Source of the DNA: Bradyrhizobium sp. cir1
GTDB taxonomy: Bacteria > Pseudomonadota > Alphaproteobacteria > Rhizobiales > Xanthobacteraceae
DNA: 64,000 bases
Reading direction: 5' to 3'
NCBI RefSeq assembly: GCF_014198245.1
Contig: NZ_JACIHE010000028.1
Span: 16,640-80,639 of the forward strand
A program made the position numbers and the translations under genes. Of the stretch, positions 25,120 to 32,982 are shown piece by piece. The stretch's first letter is position 1. Each line of letters begins with the position of its first letter. Under the pieces are notes generated by a model. That model did no database searches and had not been told where the DNA came from. It worked only from the letters and a program-made list of their open reading frames with translations.

Positions 25120-25168
25120 GTCAAAACCCGCAATGCTCTGATCAAACATAAGACTTTTGCTCACCCCC
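25120..25168 (+). repeat. Dispersed ~49-bp repeat, copy R3
   Basis: The core GTCAAAACCCGCAATGCTCT then GATCAAACATAAGACTTTTG lies 18 bases after the stop of the binding-protein gene and 36 bases ahead of marR fragment B. Confidence 0.85.
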
Positions 25169-25204
25169 CAAGATGCCGACATCGGGACCTTGCGAGTCCG
25201 CGCC

Positions 25205-25295
25205 CTACTACGCCTGCTTGGCGTCGGCCTCTTCGCTGGTCTGGATCAGGTCGAGGCTCGCTTCGATCTTGCCGAGCAGGGTCGAGAGCGCCGGT
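25205..25295 (-). pseudogene. Fragment of a marR 3' end (copy B)
   Basis: On the minus strand this reads ALSTLLGKIEASLDLIQTSE and then EADAKQA followed by a stop. It matches copy A and the end of the intact MarR gene at 26178. Its 3' flank (CCCAAGATGCCGACATCGGG) also resembles the sequence just past the intact marR stop (CCCCAAAAAGCCGACGTCCG). Confidence 0.75.
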
Positions 25296-25373
25296 TTGAG
25301 GCTCAATCGGCAATTCCGGTCCGACCTTTTCTTCGGATACGTTCAGCCTCTGAGACGGGTGGCTGGAGTTGTG

Positions 25374-26117
25374 TCAACGAGTGCCGGCAGGATCCCTACA
25401 AGCAACGATATCGCGAGGAGATTTTCGAGCCGCCAGCTCCGGCGGAGAGAATACCGCCAGGTATCCTCCGTCCCCTGCGAGCTTATGTGTGGCGACCTCG
25501 CGATAGCCGACGGCAGTCAATTCGCAGCGCAAGAGCTCAATTGGCGTGCCATGCTTCGACGTCGGAAGCTCAAGATCGACAATTCCGACCCGCGCACCCT
25601 GCTTCAAGGCGGGCGCGAGATTGTAGAGGAAGGCATAGGGTTGGGCTATCTCGTGATACATATGCACAAGGATTGCGGCATCCAGCGAGGAAGCGGGCAG
25701 ACGCGGATCGTGTGGTTCGCCGAGCGCGAATTGCACGTTCGTCAACTTCAGACGTTCTGTTCGCCTGGCGAGTTCCATGAGGTAATCCCGCGTGACGTCC
25801 TGGGCGACGACAGAGCCGGCGGGTGCGACGAGGTGCGAGAGCCTGACCGTGTGGTAGCCATCGCCTGCTCCAATGTCGCCGACTGTCATGCCTGGTTTCA
25901 GTTCAAGCATACGTGCGATTTGACCCGCCTCATCGAGGGCATCGCGGTGCTCTTCAGCGGAGCGGCGGGGGCTGACGATTCTTGCAACAGGACGCTGTGG
26001 TGAGGGAAACTCGTTTGCAGCGACTCCAGGGGGAGCCAGATGACCTATGTCAGCGGCGTATGCGCGAGTTGCGGCAAGCGCCACAAGGAGCATCGCTATA
26101 TAAGCCAGTGCCGTCAC
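25374..26117 (-). CDS. Exported class I methyltransferase
   Basis: The protein has 247 residues. It begins with a signal-type sequence, MTALAYIAMLLVALAATRAYAA, so the enzyme is expected in the periplasm. The SAM-binding motif VGDIGAGDGYHTVRL (about 80) and acidic VVAQDVTRDYL are intact, and later strands include LDAAILVHMYHEIAQP and GARVGIVDLELPT. This matches a known group of secreted methyltransferase-like proteins whose substrate is not established. SAM supply outside the cytoplasm is unexplained, so a non-catalytic role is also possible. Confidence 0.8.
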   Translation of the reverse strand: MTALAYIAMLLVALAATRAYAADIGHLAPPGVAANEFPSPQRPVARIVSPRRSAEEHRDALDEAGQIARMLELKPGMTVGDIGAGDGYHTVRLSHLVAPAGSVVAQDVTRDYLMELARRTERLKLTNVQFALGEPHDPRLPASSLDAAILVHMYHEIAQPYAFLYNLAPALKQGARVGIVDLELPTSKHGTPIELLRCELTAVGYREVATHKLAGDGGYLAVFSPPELAARKSPRDIVACRDPAGTR

Positions 26118-26177
26118 GGCCCTACAAGCTTCCTCAACCGGACCCCAAAAAGCCGACGTCCGCGGCTCTATGAGTCC

Positions 26178-26720
26178 CTAATACGACTGCTTCGCGTCGG
26201 CCTCTTCGCTGGTCTGGATCAGATCGAGGCTCGCTTCGATCTTGCCGAGCAGGGCCGAGAGCTGCTTGCGCTCCTGCGCGGAAAGGCAGGCGAGAATCTC
26301 GTCCTCACGCCGCAGCAATTGCGGGAATAGCTCTTCGTAGAGCGCGCGGCCCTTCTTGGTCAGTTGCAGGCGGAATTCGCGGCGGTCGGCTTCGTTCTCG
26401 ACGCGCTCGATGAGTTGCTCGTTGAGCAGCGTGGTGACCGCGCGGCTGATGGTCGATTTGTGCGTGCGGGTGCATTGCGAGATGTACTGCGCGCTGCAGG
26501 CATCATTGCGGAAGCCGAGCGTCGCGATGACGCGCCAGGCTGGAATGTCGAGGCCGTGGCGCTCCTGATATTCGACCGAAAGCGCGGCGCTGACTTCCGC
26601 CGCCAGCCGGTTGAGACGGAACGGAACGAACTTGAACAGATCGAGCCGCGCCTTCGGCCGCGCCAAGGCCTCGTCGGCCTGCGGTGTCTTCAGCGCGATG
26701 TCGCTGGATGTCCTCGCCAA
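26178..26720 (-). CDS. MarR family transcriptional regulator
   Basis: The protein has 180 residues. The winged-helix core includes WRVIATLGFRNDACSAQYIS, recognition helix THKSTISRAVTTLLNEQLIE and wing RVENEADRREFRLQLTKKGR. The C-terminal helix ends in LLGKIEASLDLIQTSEEADA, the part duplicated at 19272 and 25205. It is divergent from the aromatic monooxygenase/hmgA operon, with a 20-bp dyad between them, so it probably represses that operon until an aromatic ligand binds. Confidence 0.88.
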   Translation of the reverse strand: MARTSSDIALKTPQADEALARPKARLDLFKFVPFRLNRLAAEVSAALSVEYQERHGLDIPAWRVIATLGFRNDACSAQYISQCTRTHKSTISRAVTTLLNEQLIERVENEADRREFRLQLTKKGRALYEELFPQLLRREDEILACLSAQERKQLSALLGKIEASLDLIQTSEEADAKQSY

Positions 26721-26767
26721 GGCTGCGCTCCGAATTCCAGTTGACGGCCGGCCGGCTCCGGTTCAAA

Positions 26768-26787
26768 ATAGTTGCACATGAGACTAT
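26768..26787. promoter_or_regulatory. Candidate MarR operator between divergent genes
   Basis: ATAGTTGCACATGAGACTAT is an interrupted inverted repeat with perfect ATAGT/ACTAT ends. It lies 48 bases from the marR start and 43 bases from the monooxygenase start. This placement and the 20-bp length suit a MarR dimer. The binding itself is inferred. Confidence 0.5.
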
Positions 26788-26829
26788 CTAGCAGATCAGT
26801 CGTCTTCTGACCAGAGCCGAGGTTAGTGT

Positions 26830-28446
26830 ATGGCGCCGGCCAATACGCATCAGGCCAAAACCCAGTTCGGCTATCGCCGTCATCCCGATCAGGACCGCCC
26901 CGGGCCAAGCCCGGCGGAGCATCCGGTCGTGATTGTCGGCGCCGGTCCGGTCGGCTTGTCGCTGGCGATCGATCTCGCCCAGCGCTGTCAGCGCGTCGTC
27001 CTTTTGGACGATGCCGACCGCATCGGCGAGGGCTCGCGCGCGATCTGCTTCTCGAAACGCTCGCTGGAATATTGGGACCGGCTCGGCGTCGGCGACCGCA
27101 TGGTCGAGAAGGGCGTGGTGTGGAGCGTCGGCCGGATCTTTCACGGCGAGTCGCAGCTCTACCAGTTCAATCTCCTGCCGGAAGACGGCCACAAGCGGCC
27201 GGCCTTCATCAATCTCCAGCAATATTACGCCGAGGCCTATCTGGTCGATCGCATCAACGAGCTGCCCGAGATCGACCTGCGCTGGCGCAACAAGGTGACG
27301 GCGCTGGAGCAGCGCAACGATTCCGCCCTGCTGACGATCGAAACGCCGGAGGGCGCCTATCGCCTGAATGCGCAATATGTCATCGCCTGCGACGGCGCGC
27401 GGTCGTCGCTGCGGCAGATGGTCGGTGCGGAATTTGCGGGTCAGGTGTTCGAGGACCAGTTCCTGATCGCCGACGTCAAGATGACCGCGGAATTTCCGAC
27501 CGAGCGCTGGTTCTGGTTCGACCCGCCGTTCCATGCCGGGCGTTCGGCGCTGCTGCACCGGCAGCCCGACGATGTCTGGCGCATTGACCTCCAGCTCAAT
27601 CGCTATGCCGATCCCGTGCTCGAGAAGAAGCCGGAGAACGTGCGGCCGCGCATCGCGCGCATGCTCGGCCACGACAAGTTCGAGTTCGAGTGGATCTCGC
27701 TCTACAAATTCCAGTGCCGCCGGATGGACCGCTTCATCCATGGCCGCGTGATCTTCGCCGGCGACTCCGCGCACCAGGTCTCGCCCTTCGGCGCGCGCGG
27801 CGCCAATTCCGGCCTTGAAGACGCGGAGAATCTGTCCTGGAAGCTCGATCGCGTCCTGCGCGGCAAATCGCCCGCGAGCCTGCTGGAGAGCTATCATCTC
27901 GAGCGCAGCATGGCCGCGGACGAGAACATCCGCGAGTCGACGCGCTCGACCGATTTCATGGCGCCGAACTCGCATCAGGAGGCGCGGCTGCGCAAGGCGG
28001 TGCTGTCGCTGGCCAAGGAGACCGAGTTCGGCAAGCGCATGGTCAATGGCGGCCGGCTCTCGGTGCCTTGCAGCTACGATACGCCGCTGTCGTCGCCCGA
28101 TGCCGATGCGTGGGCCGGCGGTCCCTGTCCCGGCTGTTCCATGCTCGATGCGCCCGTCGCCGAGCGGGGCTATCTGACGGATGCCTTCCGCAGAGGTGGA
28201 ACAGACTTCACCCTGCTGTCGTTCAGCAATGGTGTGGCGTTCGATGCGCCCGACGGCGTCAAGGATATCCGCATCGGCGGCGAGGGAGGACTTGGCGATC
28301 CCTCTGGTCTCGTCGCAAAGCGCTACGACGCAGAGCCGGGCGCAGCCTATCTGCTCAGGCCCGATGGTTACGTTGCGGCGCGCTTCCGTCATCCGACGCG
28401 CGAGGCAATCGCGGCGGCATTGTCTCGGGCCGAAGGGCTGAATTGA
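26830..28446 (+). CDS. FAD-dependent aromatic monooxygenase (MhpA/PheA-like)
   Basis: The protein has 538 residues. The N-terminal FAD motif VVIVGAGPVGLSLAIDLA (about 35), the second FAD/NADPH motif CDGARSSLR (about 190) and the third motif RVIFAGDSAHQVSPFGARGA (about 310) followed by NSGLEDAENLSWKL place it in the class A flavoprotein hydroxylases. A C-terminal thioredoxin-like domain is also present. It probably hydroxylates an aromatic ring feeding the homogentisate route encoded by the next genes, for example 3-hydroxyphenylacetate or a similar acid. The exact substrate cannot be told. It leads an operon of five genes: the next starts 8 bases after its stop. Confidence 0.85.
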   Translation: MAPANTHQAKTQFGYRRHPDQDRPGPSPAEHPVVIVGAGPVGLSLAIDLAQRCQRVVLLDDADRIGEGSRAICFSKRSLEYWDRLGVGDRMVEKGVVWSVGRIFHGESQLYQFNLLPEDGHKRPAFINLQQYYAEAYLVDRINELPEIDLRWRNKVTALEQRNDSALLTIETPEGAYRLNAQYVIACDGARSSLRQMVGAEFAGQVFEDQFLIADVKMTAEFPTERWFWFDPPFHAGRSALLHRQPDDVWRIDLQLNRYADPVLEKKPENVRPRIARMLGHDKFEFEWISLYKFQCRRMDRFIHGRVIFAGDSAHQVSPFGARGANSGLEDAENLSWKLDRVLRGKSPASLLESYHLERSMAADENIRESTRSTDFMAPNSHQEARLRKAVLSLAKETEFGKRMVNGGRLSVPCSYDTPLSSPDADAWAGGPCPGCSMLDAPVAERGYLTDAFRRGGTDFTLLSFSNGVAFDAPDGVKDIRIGGEGGLGDPSGLVAKRYDAEPGAAYLLRPDGYVAARFRHPTREAIAAALSRAEGLN

Positions 28447-28454
28447 GGTCTCGC

Positions 28455-28679
28455 ATGCCGCTTTCAACCAGCTCGAACTTCGCGCGCCCCGACGATGCCT
28501 TCCGCGCCATCGTCGAGGCGCATCGCGGTCTCACGGAGGAGCAGAGCGCCGACTTCGATGCGGCGCTGGTGCTGATCCTCGCCAATCATATCGGCGACAT
28601 CGACGTGCTGCGCGAGGCGATCGGGCTCGCCAGGCGCCGCATGATCGACGGACAGCAACAACAACAGCAACAACAATAA
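28455..28679 (+). CDS. DUF2783 small protein with poly-Gln tail
   Basis: The protein has 74 residues from the ATG at 28455. The body (DDAFRAIVEAHRGLTEEQSADFDAALVLIL, read as consecutive helices) matches DUF2783, a helical family found next to aromatic-degradation flavin monooxygenases. The last residues are eight glutamines encoded by CAA/CAG triplets, which may vary in number between strains. Function is unknown; the fixed position directly after the monooxygenase suggests an accessory role. Confidence 0.75.
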   Translation: MPLSTSSNFARPDDAFRAIVEAHRGLTEEQSADFDAALVLILANHIGDIDVLREAIGLARRRMIDGQQQQQQQQ

Positions 28680-28697
28680 CCTCGTAAGGACGAATTG

Positions 28698-29654
28698 ATG
28701 GCGAAGAACTTCGCATCCACCGGCGATCTCTCCGAGAAGAAGATCACCTTCTCCGAGATCGGCACCGATCTCTATGCCTTCACCGCCGAGGGCGATCCCA
28801 ACACGGCCGTGATCGTCGGCGACGACGGCTGCCTCGTGTTCGACGCGCAGGCGACGCCGGCAATGGCGAACAAGGTGATCGAGCGCGTGCGCGCGGTCAC
28901 CGACAAGCCGATCAAATATGTCGTGCTGTCGCACTATCACGCCGTGCGCGTGCTCGGGGCCTCCGCCTACAAGGCGCAAGGCATCGTCGCCTCGCAGGAG
29001 ACCTATCGTCTCATCGAAGAGCGCGGCAAGCAGGATTGGGATTCCGAATACGGCCGCTTCCCGCGCCTGTTTCAGGATGCCCAAAGCATTCCCGGCCTGA
29101 CCTGGCCGACGCTGACCTTCGAAGGCGAGATGTCGATCTATCTGGGAAAACGCGAGGTGCGGCTGATGCAGTTAGGGGCGGGCCACACCTCGGGCGACAT
29201 CGTCGCCTGGGTGCCGGATGCCGAAGTCATGTTCTCCGGCGACCTCATCGAATATCACTCGGCCTGCTATTGCGGCGATGCGCATTTGCGCGAATGGCCG
29301 ATGACGCTGAACGAGATCCGCAACTTCAATCCCAAGGCGATCGCGCCGGGGCGCGGCGATGCGCTCAAGGGCACGGCCACCGTGCGCGAAGCGATCGCGA
29401 TGACGCGCGACTTCGTGACCTCGCTCTATGGCGCCGCCGAAATCTCGGTCGCCAAGGGACGCACGCTGAAGGAATCGATGGCGGCGACGCGCGAAGTGAT
29501 GGATCCGAAATTCTCGAGCTTCGCCATTTACGAGCACTGCCTGCCGTTCAACGTGTCGCGCGCCTATGACGAAGCGTCGGGGATCGACGACCCCGTGATC
29601 TGGACCGACAAGCGCGACCAGGAAATGTGGGCCGCCTTGCAAGGAGGAGGATAG
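28698..29654 (+). CDS. MBL-fold protein of the homogentisate operon
   Basis: The protein has 318 residues from the ATG at 28698. It has the fold's strand order (LVFDAQATPAMANKVIERV, then SHYHAVRVLGASAY, GAGHTSGDIVAWVP, MFSGDLIEYHS). The metal motif HxHxDH is altered: His79 and His81 remain but the next residues are Val83 and Arg84 instead of Asp-His. The later His (GHTSGD) and Asp (SGDLIE) ligands are kept, so at most one metal site seems possible. It overlaps closely with hmgA, whose ribosome site lies over this gene's stop. A hydrolase role in the pathway is suggested by context only. Confidence 0.75.
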   Translation: MAKNFASTGDLSEKKITFSEIGTDLYAFTAEGDPNTAVIVGDDGCLVFDAQATPAMANKVIERVRAVTDKPIKYVVLSHYHAVRVLGASAYKAQGIVASQETYRLIEERGKQDWDSEYGRFPRLFQDAQSIPGLTWPTLTFEGEMSIYLGKREVRLMQLGAGHTSGDIVAWVPDAEVMFSGDLIEYHSACYCGDAHLREWPMTLNEIRNFNPKAIAPGRGDALKGTATVREAIAMTRDFVTSLYGAAEISVAKGRTLKESMAATREVMDPKFSSFAIYEHCLPFNVSRAYDEASGIDDPVIWTDKRDQEMWAALQGGG

Positions 29655-29656
29655 TC

Positions 29657-31003
29657 ATGAACATCAATACCTCGCCTGACCAGATCGTTCGAAGCTCGGC
29701 CCAGGTGACGCCAGGCTACATGTCCGGCTTCGGCAACAGTTTTGAGACCGAGGCGCTGCCGGGCGCGCTGCCGATCGGGCGCAACTCGCCGCAGCGCTGC
29801 GCCTACGGGCTCTATGCCGAGCAGCTCTCGGGCTCGCCCTTCACCGCGCCGCGCGGCACCAATGAGCGCTCCTGGCTCTATCGCATCCGTCCTTCGGTGA
29901 AGCATTCGGGGCGCTTCGAGAAGGTCGATGCCGGACTGTGGCGCTCGGCGCCGTGCCACGAATACGACCTGCCGATCGCGCAGTTGCGCTGGGACCCGAC
30001 GCCACTTCCGAAGGAGGAGATCACCTTCGTCCAGGGCGTGCAGACCATGACGACCGCCGGTGACGTCAATACGCAGGCCGGCATGGCCGCGCATGTCTAC
30101 CTCATCACCAAGTCGATGGTGGACCAGCACTTCTACAATGCCGACGGCGAGCTGATGTTCGTGCTTCAGCAGGGTAATCTTCGCCTCGTCACGGAGTTCG
30201 GCCGCATCGACGCCGAGCCCGGCGAGATCGTGGTGATCCCGCGTGGCGTCAAGTTCCGGGTCGAGATCCCGAACGGTCCGGCGCGCGGCTATCTCTGCGA
30301 GAACTACGGCGGCGCCTTCACGCTGCCGGAGCGCGGCCCGATCGGCGCCAATTGCCTCGCCAATGCGCGCGACTTCCTCACGCCGGTTGCGTATTACGAG
30401 GACAAAGACACGCCGACCGAGTTGTTCGTGAAATGGGGCGGCTCGCTGTTCAAGACCACGCTGCCGCATTCGCCGATCGACGTCGTCGCCTGGCACGGCA
30501 ATTACGCGCCCTACAAATACGATCTGCGCGCCTTCTCGCCGGTCGGCGCGATCGCTTTCGACCATCCCGATCCCTCGATCTTCACCGTGCTGACCTCGCC
30601 GTCGGAGACCGCGGGCACGGCGAATATCGACTTCGTGATCTTCCCCGAGCGCTGGATGGTCGCCGACAACACCTTCCGTCCGCCCTGGTACCACATGAAC
30701 ATCATGAGCGAGTTCATGGGGTTGATCTACGGCGTGTACGACGCCAAGCCGCAGGGCTTCGTTCCCGGCGGCATCTCCTTGCACAATTGCATGCTGCCGC
30801 ACGGCCCCGACCGCGACGCCTTCGAGCATGCCAGCAATGGCGAACTGAAGCCGGTCAAGCTGACCGGCACCATGGCCTTCATGTTCGAGACCCGCTATCC
30901 GCAGCGCGTCACCGCACATGCCGCGAAGTCCTCGACGCTGCAGGACGATTACGCCGATTGCTGGAAGGGACTGGAGAAGCGGTTCGACCCGAACAAGCCG
31001 TAG
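29657..31003 (+). CDS. hmgA: Homogentisate 1,2-dioxygenase
   Basis: The protein has 448 residues, the family length. The start at 29657 has AAGGAGGAGG ahead of it. Family marks include YMSGFGNSFETEALPGALP at the N-terminus, FVFPERW-type VIFPERWMVADNTFRPPWYH, then MNIMSEFMGLIYG, and SLHNCMLPHGPD. The iron ligands are the His in PPWYH, the Glu in SEFMGL and the His in MLPHGPD. It opens the ring of homogentisate to maleylacetoacetate with O2. It is followed by fahA, and hppD is about 2.6 kb downstream; the maleylacetoacetate isomerase gene is not in the window. Confidence 0.96.
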   Translation: MNINTSPDQIVRSSAQVTPGYMSGFGNSFETEALPGALPIGRNSPQRCAYGLYAEQLSGSPFTAPRGTNERSWLYRIRPSVKHSGRFEKVDAGLWRSAPCHEYDLPIAQLRWDPTPLPKEEITFVQGVQTMTTAGDVNTQAGMAAHVYLITKSMVDQHFYNADGELMFVLQQGNLRLVTEFGRIDAEPGEIVVIPRGVKFRVEIPNGPARGYLCENYGGAFTLPERGPIGANCLANARDFLTPVAYYEDKDTPTELFVKWGGSLFKTTLPHSPIDVVAWHGNYAPYKYDLRAFSPVGAIAFDHPDPSIFTVLTSPSETAGTANIDFVIFPERWMVADNTFRPPWYHMNIMSEFMGLIYGVYDAKPQGFVPGGISLHNCMLPHGPDRDAFEHASNGELKPVKLTGTMAFMFETRYPQRVTAHAAKSSTLQDDYADCWKGLEKRFDPNKP

Positions 31004-31008
31004 TCTTG

Positions 31009-31169
31009 CTTACCCTCCCCTGGAGGGGGAGGGTCGCTCGCGTCAGCGAGCGGGGTGGGGTGACAGTCTCTCCATTGAGGCGGTGCCCGAGTGGAGAGAT
31101 CACCCCACCCCGTTTCGCATTCCGCTCCGCTTCATGCGAACCGACCCTCCCCCTCCAGGGGAGGGTAAG
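31009..31169. repeat. Palindromic repeat family 4 between hmgA and fahA
   Basis: CTTACCCTCCCCTGGAGGGG at the left is matched by CCCCTCCAGGGGAGGGTAAG at the right, and inner arms GGGGTGGGGTGA and TCACCCCACCCC also pair. It almost fills the 200-base gap. A transcript would fold into a long hairpin, which may affect fahA expression or RNA decay. Confidence 0.85.
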
Positions 31170-31203
31170 AGAGTCCAGCATCAGCATTTGTGTCGGGAGA
31201 AAC

Positions 31204-32475
31204 ATGCCCCACCCCAACGATCCCAGCCTCCGCTCCTTCATCGACGTCGATCCCGCCTCGGACTTCCCGATGCAGAACCTGCCCTATGGCGTGTTCTCAA
31301 CCGCGCCCAATCCGACGCCGCGGGTTGGCGTGGCGATCGGAAACTACGTCCTCGATCTCTGGGAGCTCGAGCAGGATTCCCGGCTCGATGTCGGCCCGCT
31401 CGGCGTGTTCTCCGGCGCCTCGCTCAATCCCTTCATGGCGCTGGGGCCGAAGGTCTGGACGAAGACGCGGGCGCGGATCAGCGAGCTCTTGCGCGCGGAT
31501 CATCCTGAGTTGCGCGACAACGAGGAGCTGCGCGGCCGCGCGCTCGTGCCGATGCGCGATGCGAGACTGCATCTGCCGTTCGCAGTCTCCGGCTATACCG
31601 ATTTCTATTCGTCGAAGGAGCATGCGACCAATGTCGGCGTGATGTTCCGCGGCAAGGACAACGCGCTGCAGCCGAACTGGCTGCATATGCCGATCGCCTA
31701 TAACGGCCGCGCCTCCACCGTCGTGGTCTCCGGCACCAAGGTGAAGCGGCCGCGCGGGCAACTGAAGCCGCCGAATGTGGAGCTGCCGAGCTTTGCGCCG
31801 TGCAAGCGGCTCGATTTCGAGCTGGAGATGGGGGCCGTGATCGGCCAGTCCTCGCCGATGGGCGGCATGCTGAGCGAGAGCCAAGCCGAGGAGATGATCT
31901 TCGGCTTCGTGCTGCTCAACGACTGGAGCGCGCGCGACATCCAGCAATGGGAATATGTGCCGCTCGGCCCGTTCCTCGCCAAAGCGTTCGCGACCTCGAT
32001 CAGCCCCTGGGTGGTGACGCGCGAGGCGCTGGAGCCGTTCCGCCTGAAGGGACCGGAGCAGGAGCCGGTGCCGCTGGATTATCTGAAGCAGGCCAAGCCG
32101 CAGAACTACGATGTCGAGCTCGACGTGTCCTTGCGCGCTGCGGGCGCCAATGCGCCCGCCAGCATCAGCCGCACCAATTTCAAGTACATGTACTGGTCCT
32201 CGGTGCAGCAGCTGATGCACCACGCCTCAAGCGGCTGTGCCATGAATGTCGGCGATCTCTTCGGATCCGGCACCATCTCCGGCCCCGAGAAGAACCAGCG
32301 CGGCAGCTTGCTCGAGATCAGCTGGAACGGCACTGAGCCGGTGGAATTGCCCGGCGGCGCCAGGCGCTCGTTTCTGGAGGATGGCGACAGCCTCGTTATG
32401 CGCGGCTGGTGCCAGGGCAACGGCTATCGCGTCGGCTTCGGCGAGGTCGAGGGGACGATTGTGGCGGCGGAGTAG
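31204..32475 (+). CDS. fahA: Fumarylacetoacetase
   Basis: The protein has 423 residues, starting at the ATG at 31204 with GGAGA upstream. The N-terminal SH3-like FAA domain (FPMQNLPYGVFS, RVGVAIGNYVLDL) leads to the FAA hydrolase fold with YTDFYSSKEHATNVG (catalytic His and metal Asp region), PCKRLDFELEMGAVIG and LLNDWSARDIQQWEYVPLGP. It hydrolyses fumarylacetoacetate to fumarate and acetoacetate, the last step of tyrosine and homogentisate breakdown. It is the last gene of the operon begun by the monooxygenase. Confidence 0.96.
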   Translation: MPHPNDPSLRSFIDVDPASDFPMQNLPYGVFSTAPNPTPRVGVAIGNYVLDLWELEQDSRLDVGPLGVFSGASLNPFMALGPKVWTKTRARISELLRADHPELRDNEELRGRALVPMRDARLHLPFAVSGYTDFYSSKEHATNVGVMFRGKDNALQPNWLHMPIAYNGRASTVVVSGTKVKRPRGQLKPPNVELPSFAPCKRLDFELEMGAVIGQSSPMGGMLSESQAEEMIFGFVLLNDWSARDIQQWEYVPLGPFLAKAFATSISPWVVTREALEPFRLKGPEQEPVPLDYLKQAKPQNYDVELDVSLRAAGANAPASISRTNFKYMYWSSVQQLMHHASSGCAMNVGDLFGSGTISGPEKNQRGSLLEISWNGTEPVELPGGARRSFLEDGDSLVMRGWCQGNGYRVGFGEVEGTIVAAE

Positions 32476-32497
32476 CCGACGGCGCCGCCACAACCTC

Positions 32498-32585
32498 CGT
32501 CATTGCGAGGAGCCCTTGCGACGAAGCAATCCAGGCTGCTTCCGCGGATGCATTTCTGGATTGCTTCGCTGCGCTCGCAATGACG
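32498..32585. repeat. Palindromic repeat family 6
   Basis: CGTCATTGCGAGGAGC at the left pairs with GCTCGCAATGACG at the right, and the inner GAAGCAATCCAG pairs with CTGGATTGCTTC. It is a dispersed intergenic palindrome downstream of fahA. It could also end transcription from both sides, since the next gene is convergent. Confidence 0.8.
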
Positions 32586-32595
32586 TGGAGAGAGC

Positions 32596-32907
32596 CTACC
32601 GCTTCTCCGGCGGCACGTCGTGCACCCGCGCACAATGCGCCGCGATGTCCTCCGCGCTGTACTTCAGATGCACCCGCTTGTCCGACGGCACCTGTTTCGT
32701 CGTGCACACACCCGGCCGCCATTCCTGCGTCGGCCTGATCGGGCGCGGCGCAAAGCCGCCGCCGCAGTTCGGGCAGACGTTGAAGAGTTTTGTCTCGACG
32801 CAGTCCGCACAGAACGTGCATTCGTACGAGCAGATCCGCGCATCCGTTGCATCAGGCGGCAGGTCGCGGTCGCAATATTCGCAGTTCGGTCGCAGCTGGA
32901 GGGCCAT
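32596..32907 (-). CDS. DUF1272 zinc-ribbon-like protein
   Basis: The protein has 103 residues. The N-terminal half has paired cysteines CEYCDRDLPPDA, CSYECTFCADCV and VCPNCGGGF, the DUF1272 pattern likely to bind zinc. The C-terminal half is less conserved, with a final acidic/His-containing stretch. Function is unknown. It lies between fahA and the Lrp gene on the opposite strand to the catabolic operon. Confidence 0.85.
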   Translation of the reverse strand: MALQLRPNCEYCDRDLPPDATDARICSYECTFCADCVETKLFNVCPNCGGGFAPRPIRPTQEWRPGVCTTKQVPSDKRVHLKYSAEDIAAHCARVHDVPPEKR

Positions 32908-32982
32908 GGCTGAATCTCCGAAAGTCAGGCCTGGATCATCACAGACGGCGCGTGACGCGCGAAGGCCGTAGTTCCCTCGATT

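Larger units (their letters stand above)
25102..25373. other. Gap with repeat R3 and marR fragment B
   Basis: This stretch between the binding-protein gene and the convergent methyltransferase gene holds repeat R3 and the second marR fragment. I see no other coding content. Confidence 0.6.

Noticed and set aside
29564..30919. 451-codon open frame opposite hmgA
   Set aside because: hmgA is certain by motifs and length; the opposite frame has no recognisable fold.
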